Part shown: one piece after another, positions 57,143 to 64,000 of the stretch
Position numbering within the stretch: position 1 is the stretch's first letter
Layout of the letters: each line of letters opens with the position of its first letter
From: Paralithodes platypus
Lineage: Eukaryota; Arthropoda; Malacostraca; Decapoda; Lithodidae
Direction: 5' to 3'
Assembly (NCBI GenBank): GCA_032716605.1
Contig: CM064509.1
Span: forward strand, 49,114,230 to 49,178,229
Length of the DNA stretch: 64,000 nucleotides
The notes under the pieces: model-generated
Seen by the model: the letters and a program-made list of their open reading frames with translations, nothing else
Databases searched by the model: none
What the model was told of the DNA's origin: nothing
Made by a program: the position numbers and the translations under genes

Positions 57143-59600
57143 ATGTCTAATACATCAGAACACAGTGATGGGTCAGGTCATGATACGGGCTCGGAGGAAG
57201 AAAGACCTGTGGAGTGGCTAGTCGATAGCGAGGAGGGTGCTAGAAGATTTTTAGAGGTGCCCCTTACCGCTGCCAGGGTGTTGAAGCTGAATAAGTATGG
57301 CTTAAAGTGTGTAGCAGGTCTTCAGGGTCACCAGGGTTTAAGTGGCATGAGGAAAGATCAGCTGAGGACTTTGATATTGGGTTTAGAAGGGAGAGACCTG
57401 GGTGGAGAGGCGACTGGGGGCCCCGGTCCCCAGCCCCCCCTCCACTCTACCCCCATATCAAACGTCAGGGTGCCTGAATTTAGTACATAGCCCCAAGTTG
57501 ATGGTCAATGGCAGCGTGGAATTCAATCACAGGGACCTTCTCCATTAAATGCACCTTCCCCTCCTCAAGTGTTGACTCCAGATTTGTTGTTTCGGCTTGA
57601 GATGGCCAAGGTTGAGGCCGCCGAAAGACAGGCTAGAGCTCAGGCTGAGGCTGCAGAGAGAACAGCTATACGAAAGGCTGAACTGTAGGCAGAGTCTACT
57701 AGGTATCGGGCTGACAGGGAGCTGGAGAGATCTCGAGTGGAGGTAACAGGGCGAAATATTGGGGGAGGTAACAGACATCGGGACCAATCATTGTCGCACC
57801 TGCTTAAACTAGTTCCTGTGTTCGATGAATTAGGTGTGGCTGAGTTTTTTATGCAATTTGAGAAGAAGTGTCAGGAACACCAGTGGCCTCAGGAAAAGTG
57901 GGCAGCATTAGTTTCATCAAGACTCCTAGGAAAGGGGCTAAAAGCGTATGATGCACTACCTTTAGAGTCCTGTGTAGTTTATGATGAGCTAAAGAAGGCT
58001 GTGCTACGGGCCTATGAGTTACAACCAGAAACTTACCGCTTGAAGTTTCGGGGTGTTACTAAGGGCAAGGATAGTACCTTCCTAGAACACGCCCGGGACT
58101 TGTCTGATGCACTACGACATTGGCTGCGTTCTGAGAGGGCAGCTACTTTTGAGGAGTTGAGTGAGCTGGTTCTCTTGGAGCAGTTCTTTAAGTGCACAGG
58201 CGGGGACTTAACATTAAATATAAAGGAAACAAATCCTAGAACTCTCCAGGAGGCAGCAGAAATGGCTGACCTCCGACTGTCATTAATTCGAGGGTGCGGA
58301 GCAGCAGCTAGGAGTGAGTCGGGTGCAAAGGATCGTACCCCTCCCCCTCTCAAGAATTTTGATACACATAAATACATAAAACCATCTAGCACTGACAATA
58401 AAACTGAACATAAACCAAATACCGTCCCGTATAAGAAGTCTAATGGTACCTCCCACTCCCAAGAGAAACCAAAGAGTAAAGAGTGCTTCGCATGTCACAA
58501 GGAGGGTCACTTTGCAAATGCTTGTCCGAACAAGCCACCAAACAAGGTTGTGTCATTGGCCCGCAGCATAGGGGTGTCGCCTATATCTTCTGAGTTTGCC
58601 AAGGGTAGTTCGTCAGAGGTTGGGACACAGCCTGTGTTCAAGAGTCCGGAAGGCTCGAACCCTGTCCGCGACGTCTTTAGGGGTCATAGAGGGCATGGTT
58701 TTGTGAGGTGGGCTGGCGAAAGGCGAGGAGTTAAGCTATTGCGTGATACTGGGGCTTTTCAGACCTTGTTAAGGAACTTTACTGGTAGACCGATTAACGC
58801 TGCTCGGGTGGTGGTAGTTCAGGGGATCAATGCTACGAAGTCCTATCCGCTGATGCGGATGGAGCTAGAGGTGGGTGGTGTGGTGAAGGAGCTGGATGTC
58901 GGAATTGTAGAGAACTTGCCTGTTGGGGGCGTCGACCTCCTCCTCGGCAACGACTTTGCGGTGCCTGCTTCTAAGGTTTCACCCTTGGTCGTTGCCGAGA
59001 AGGCGGCCGACGTTAGTAGGGAGGAACAGGAGTGGGTTGAGAAGTGTATCGTACAAACCATGGCGTGTGTTGTGACGAGTTCTCAGACATCCGGAGCCTT
59101 GCAGCCACCACCTCAGTCTATCAAACCGCGGAGGAAAGGTCACAAGAAAACGGGAAGTGTTGGTCAATTGGAGAGTTTTGAGCCGGCAGTGTTTCTTGGT
59201 GAGTCATTATTGGTACCTATGTTAGAGTCTGGACAGGCCACGGGGCCTCTCACCACTAGTGCAGGTGCAGGGCAGGAAGAGACTCTGCGACAGCATCGTT
59301 ATGCGCAGCGTGAGGAAAGGATGGCTCAGCGGGACATTGGAGGTGGAAATAAATTATTTAAGATGAACTTGGATAATCTCGCACCTGCTGATATATGTTC
59401 CTTGCAGCTGGAAGATCCTGAAGTCAGGGCGTGTGGTAATGGTGCTGTCGAACTGGAGAGCGATGGGGATGCGCAGCCTGGTGATTTTTTCTTGTCCGAG
59501 GGGATCTTGTATCGGAGACATCAGGATCCCAAGAAAAAGTGGGATGGCGGGTCAGGATTAGTGGACCAGTTAGTAGTACCGAGGGTGTGCCGTGAGAGCT
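57143..59600 (+). pseudogene. Element B Gag-protease
   Basis: ATG at 57143 opens the same frame that continues to 60331, with TAG stops at 57488 and 57686. N-terminal module to about residue 115. After the stops come a charged helical stretch (MAKVEAAERQARAQAE), a SCAN-like Gag domain (57780-58300: FFMQFEKKCQEHQWPQEKW, LRAYELQPETYRLKFRG) and a CCHC knuckle (CFACHKEGHFANAC, 58483-58524). The protease has LLRDTGAFQTLL at about 58735; the usual DTGAS is DTGAF here. Gag and protease are in one frame, as in element A. Confidence 0.85.
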
Positions 59601-60760
59601 TATTGAGATTAGCTCATGATGTGACTTTGGCAGGGCACCTGGGGGCACGTAAGACGGAGGCAGCTCTGAGCAAGCTTTTCTGGTGGCCTGGGTTAAAGGC
59701 GAGTGTCGTGTCATGGGTGTCACAGTGTCACACTTGTCAAGTTATTGGGAAACCCAATCAGGTCATCCCGAGAGCCCCGTTACAACCCATCCCTGTCATT
59801 GGGCCGCCCTTCAGCAAAGTAGTTATCGATATGGTTGGCCCATTGCCCCCCACTAGTGCCGGCAATAAATTTGTACTAACTGTAATGGATGTAGCAACAC
59901 GGTATCCAGATGTTTACCCCATGCGCAACGGGATGGCTAAGACTGTTGTCAAAAATCTACTTGTCTATTTCTCTCGTTATGGCTACCCTCAGGAGATCCA
60001 GTCTGATCAGGGATCCAATTTTACTTCTGCTCTGTTTAAGCAGACCATGCAGCAACATGGGATAGTGTCTGTGGTGTCATCTGCCTACCATCCCGAGAGT
60101 CAGGGAGTTTTGGAAAGGTGGCACTCGACTCTCAAGAGTATGTTGCGGTGTTATTGCATGGAAAATGGGAAGGACTGGGATCTAGGTCTCCCATACGTTT
60201 TATTTGCTGCGAGAGAAGTACCTGGGGAGAGCTTGGGATTTAGCCCGAATGAGTTGGTTTTTGGACACAGGGTCAGGGGGCCCCTCCACATAGTCAAGGA
60301 GATCTGGGAGGGAGTCACAAAGCCATGCTAATTTCTAAAGTATGTAGTTGAAAGCCGTGAGAGAATGCTAAAGAGCTTGGAGGTAGCAGGTCGGAACCTT
60401 AAGAGTTCACAAGCTCAGATGAAGGACAGATACGACCAGAAGGTGAAGCTGAGGGAGTTTGAAGTAGATCAGGAGGTACTGATACTACTGCCTCTGGTGG
60501 GACACCCTTTGTCTGCCAAGTATTCTGGTCCGTATCGGGTTGTAAGGAAGGTTTCTGATCTCGACTATTTAGTAGCTACTCCTGATCGTAAGAAAAAGAA
60601 CCAACTTTGCCATGTAAATCTGATGAAAGAGTATGTGAGGCGCCCCTCCGAGCCTCTCACTGTCCCGGTGTTGATCTGCAGCGATCGTGGTGGAGAAGAA
60701 GGAAGGGACAGTCAAGCTGCAGGGAGGATAATTGGGATTGTCATGTTTCCGCGGATCAGT
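59600..60760 (+). pseudogene. Element B integrase, upstream of RT
   Basis: H-H-C-C zinc region at 59614-59745 (HDVTLAGHLG, FWWPG, CHTCQVIG). DDE core: DMVGPLPP (about 59830), QSDQGSNFTS (about 60000), ESQGVLERWH (about 60095). A TAA at 60329-60331 then interrupts the frame, which continues unchanged through ERMLKSLE to the GPY motif (SGPYRV, about 60525) and RRPSEPLTVPV. A one-base deletion near 60720, seen by comparison with element A, shifts the frame before RT. Inserts the element's DNA in the nucleus by strand transfer. Confidence 0.85.
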
Positions 60761-62190
60761 GGGCGGGGAATTCTAGACAAGTGGCTCACGAGTTGATATT
60801 GCACCTGCCTGAGCAACAGCGTGTAGCTGTGCAGCACTTGTTTGATTCAAACCCAGCTGTTTTCGCGGAGCATCCTGGCCTCACTACTCAAGCGGTGCAC
60901 GATGTCAATGTTGGGGACCACTCGCCCTTTAAATCAGTGCCATACCGTGTTCCCCCTATTAAATTACCAGCACTTAGGGAAGAGCTGGATTATATGCTGA
61001 AACGTGGGCTGATTTCTGAGGGTGCAGTAAGGTGGACTTCCCCAGTCACTCTGCAGCCCAAACCAGATGGCAAGGTGCGGTTTTGTATAGATTTCCGCAG
61101 GTTGAATGGTTTAACCCCCACAAATGCCTACCCTCTCCCTCGCGTGGACGACAGTGTGGATAAGATAGGAAAAGCCAAGTTCCTCACTAAGATAGACCTT
61201 GTTAAGGGTTATTGGCAAGTGCCCTTGTCTGAGCGAGCGCGAGAGGTGTGTGGGTTTGTGGTGGACGGTGCCACATATCGTTGCCATGTTATGCCATACG
61301 GGCTGAAAAATGCCCCTGCAACGTTTCAGAAATTAATGAACGACATTGTAGCCGACATTCCCAACTGTACGGTGTACCTAGATGATGTCATAATATACGA
61401 CGATGATTTTAACAGTCACTGTGCTCACATCGGACAGCTTTTTAATAAACTGAATGAAGCAGGTTTGGTGGTAAACCTGGGTAAGTGCGAGTTTGTCAAA
61501 GCCACAGTTTTGTACCTGGGGTTCGAGGTGGGGATGGGTCAGGTGTGCCCTCCACAGACAAAGATCAAAGCCATCGATCAGTTTCCCCAGCCTACGACTA
61601 AGAAACAAATCATGCGGTTTCTAGGTATGATAGGCTATTATCGTTGCTTCATCAAAGGCTATTCGGCTGTACTTGCACCTTTAACTGACTTATTATCTAA
61701 GGACAAGAAGTTCCGGTGGTCTCCTGAGTGTGCAGAGGCGTTTTCCTTGGTGAAACACCTGTTATATACACACCCCATACTCAGGGCCCCGGACTTCAGC
61801 AGACCTTTTCAGCTGGCGACTGATGCCAGTGGCGTAGGGGCTGGGGCTGTCTTGTTACAGACAGATGATGAAGGTATCGAACATCCAGTGAGTTTTTACA
61901 GTAAAAAATTCAATAGTGCACAAAGGAATTACTCTGTAATTGAAAAAGAACTCCAGGCGATAGTGCTGGCACTCAGGCACTTCGATGTATATGTTCCTGC
62001 TTTCGGACCAGTCGTAGTGGTTTATACCGATCATCACCCTCTGAAATTCTTGAATCAGTTTCATAACCGGAATATGAGGCTGACCAGGTGGTCACTCATG
62101 CTTCAGGAGTATAATCTGGACATACGCCATATTGCCGGTTCTGATAACGTGATAGCGGATTGTCTATCAAGGGTGGATGATGTTGGTTAG
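60760..62190 (+). pseudogene. Element B reverse transcriptase-RNase H, intact domain
   Basis: Open to TAG at 62188-62190. The RT contains KPDGKVRFCIDFRRLNG (61060), KIDLVKGYWQVPLS (61190), PYGLKNAPATF (61295) and YLDDVIIYDDDF (61375, catalytic Asp pair). RNase H has ATDASGVGAGAVLLQ (61820), EKELQAIVLALRHF (61945), YTDHHPLKFLNQF (62022) and ADCLSRVDD (62157). No integrase follows: 62191-62513 is non-coding up to the polypurine tract. The domain itself is intact. Only the upstream frameshift separates it from integrase. Confidence 0.9.
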
Positions 62191-62496
62191 ACTGCCACAG
62201 GATTGAGGGTTGAGTGTGGAGGAAAATAGGCTGTCACTGTAGTTCAGCCGAAAAAAACAAATTAAAAAAGCAAAAACCTTATAAAAACTCTTTATTTTTA
62301 TAACGTGTAGAATTTTGTATAAGATGTTGTAGCAGTATCTAAGTTGAATGTTTTCGCTTATTGTCGCTGAGTTAGTTGAACTTGCTCGGTTGAGCGCAAC
62401 AGTCTTTATTTTTTTTATATATAGTGCCTTGTGTCGCAACAGTGTGTGGTACTATGAGAAGCTTTCTGTTAGATATGAAGAACTTAGTCAAGGTTC

Positions 62497-62513
62497 TTAT
62501 ATCTTGGGGGAGG
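62497..62513 (+). other. Polypurine tract of element B
   Basis: ATATCTTGGGGGAGG directly before the 3' LTR start TGTGACG at 62514. Matches element A. Confidence 0.8.
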
Positions 62514-64000
62514 TGTGACGCTTCTGCATAGTAGCCACGTGCGGGCATGCGCGCGCGTCGGCTGCCCAGCCGTTTAGAAACCGGCTGGTGGCAGCCGGCC
62601 GGCAGGCTTTTCCTTAGTATATATCCTACGACAACGTAACTAATGTCTGGGATATTCTTATGTTGTTTCACAGCTTGTAGCTGCCCTTATTCTTAACCAA
62701 CGCATCTTAGTATATTTTATTCTCGATAGTTGATTGTTGCATTATAATATATAAGATATAAGTCTAGTGAGAGCGGGAGGAGACGAGCGGGAGAGAGAGA
62801 CCAGCTTGGGACGTTGCTTCGCTTGCTTAGCTTGGGACGAGCCTGAAGCGCTGCCACTTGCATTTGATTGCAACGTTAGGCTTAGTTTCGACTCACGCAC
62901 GGGGTAGAGGATTTTGACCCGGCAACTCTGTTGAGTGTTGCCGAGCCTGGGATGTATTCTGCATGCCTAGGGCGGGGTCCAGACAGATTCAAGACTCAGA
63001 GCTCACCTCACTGTCGTACCCTTCGGACCCCTTGATATCTATCCCTCTCAACCCCACTTAGAAACTTTCTCTCTTACTTTGTATACCTTCCTTCCACTAC
63101 TTCACCAATCTATTTAATTATCCCATCCCCTTCATAGACCTTATATCTATTATTGTATTAACGACGAGCTCTCAGATAACTAGATAGGATTTTGGGCCTT
63201 ATGCAGGGATTTAATTGTTAATGAGACCTAGGAAGTTTTTTTTTTGTCTCATATTTGGTGGTTTCATGCTTGCTAGTGTGTTCTTGTGTCAGGTTAGCAG
63301 GGGCTAGACCGGAGGGGAGGCTTTTTGCGATCCTTTAAGTAAAGTATGCTGGTGCGAGTCCTGTGGACCCGCACGACTTTACTAGGATACCCGTGGGAGT
63401 CTGGGGGCATTTTCTTGTCTGTGTCCCTGTGTGTCTAGTGTTGTGTTGTGTGAGGGCCCTTGCCTAGTCCACTCAGCACTGCGCTAGCACGTCTTGCTTT
63501 TGTTTTAGGGTCGCCAGGAGAGAGTCAGATACTTGCGATCTGAGTCTCTCAAGAGAGCACCCTTTCAATTAGAGTAATTTGGCGCACAGACTTGGGAACG
63601 TCCCTAGGCTAGAGCAGGTGGCTCAGCCCGGGTATCCGAAGCCTATATCCTTCCGGCTAGACCTCTGCCACCTGGCAGATTAACAGCTAGGGGTTTATTA
63701 TCTCTGTATGCTGGTTATTGTGCCACAGTTTACCGTTTTTGTGAACATTGTGAGTCAGGGTGTGGCTTAGAGACTCTGTCCGAGCAGGCTTGCCTGACTA
63801 AGAGTGAGAAGCACACCTGTATGTGGTTATGTTGCGAGTTGCTGCCTTTATTTAATTATACCTATGCCATTATACACTGTATGGCCTATCACTAGTATTT
63901 ATTCCTGCTTATGAGTTAAGAGTTCTCTAAATCCGTAACGTACTTTCTTTGCTAAGCATCAGATCCTACAGTAGCCGCATGCAGTTTAGAAACCCACATC
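62514..64000 (+). repeat. Element B 3' LTR (runs off the window)
   Basis: Starts TGTGACG. From 62709 it parallels the 5' LTR to the end of the window, including an inserted TGTGTC in the CTGTGTCCC stretch near 63430. No MITE is present in the visible part. Confidence 0.9.

Larger units (their letters stand above)
54745..64000 (+). mobile_element. Gypsy element B: relative of A, INT-before-RT order
   Basis: The 5' LTR (54745-56927) lacks its first about 195 bp compared with the 3' LTR (from 62514, running off the window at 64000). Coding region 57143-62190 on plus: Gag-PR-INT-RT-RNase H. Shared LTR stretches differ at roughly 18 positions in 1.29 kb (about 98.5% identity by eye). Lesions are two stops in Gag, a stop in integrase and one frameshift before RT. 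Confidence 0.9.

Overview
This 64-kb window looks like a eukaryotic, most likely arthropod (perhaps decapod crustacean), repeat-rich region. The support is AT-rich intergenic DNA, long TA, GA and CA microsatellites, spliced DNA-transposon genes with GT..AG introns, and dense nested retrotransposons. One LINE family present in several pieces resembles 'jockey-like' proteins I associate with decapod genomes; that taxonomic call is inference. I found no host gene, rRNA, functional tRNA or CRISPR array. Almost all recognisable coding sequence belongs to mobile elements, and nearly every copy is broken by stops, frameshifts or later insertions.

Layout. 1-1583: end of a long LTR (Gypsy family A/B) abutting a DIRS-like reverse transcriptase. 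1584-9717: a DIRS-like (tyrosine-recombinase) retrotransposon, with RT-RNase H at 1584-2960 and recombinase at 8810-9717, split by a nearly full-length CR1/jockey-type LINE on the minus strand (2961-7320). 9783-11873: two tandem units of 1049 bp, each with internal inverted arms. 12000-21880: remains of a Harbinger (PIF) DNA transposon, with the last transposase exon on plus, a MADF-type accessory gene on minus, and a cluster of GACTC/GAGTC motifs beyond it. A 4.8-kb fold-back (12905-17690) lies between the two genes. 21943-29752: LINE pieces, a tRNA-derived SINE, a plus-strand LINE interrupted by another LINE and by a TTAA-type MITE, and a Gypsy C-family 3' fragment.

29868-40211: Gypsy element A (minus), complete with both LTRs, a 4-bp ACTG target duplication inside a LINE, and two TTAA MITEs 4 bp apart in one LTR. 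41156-47345: Gypsy element C (plus), whose 5' LTR-gag part is present in inverted orientation. 48600-51720: Gypsy element D (plus), heavily decayed. 51722-54190: two MITEs and a LINE fragment. 54190-54744: GT-only simple repeat. 54745-64000: Gypsy element B (plus), related to A, with a truncated 5' LTR and a 3' LTR that runs off the window.

The most interesting system is the A/B pair. Both are Ty3/Gypsy-type elements in which integrase lies upstream of reverse transcriptase (Gag-PR-INT-RT-RH), the Gmr1-like/copia-like order, whereas C and D in the same window have the usual RT-RH-INT order. At least three families of non-autonomous TTAA-flanked (piggyBac-like) elements are present, and several have intact empty sites within the window that verify their ends.
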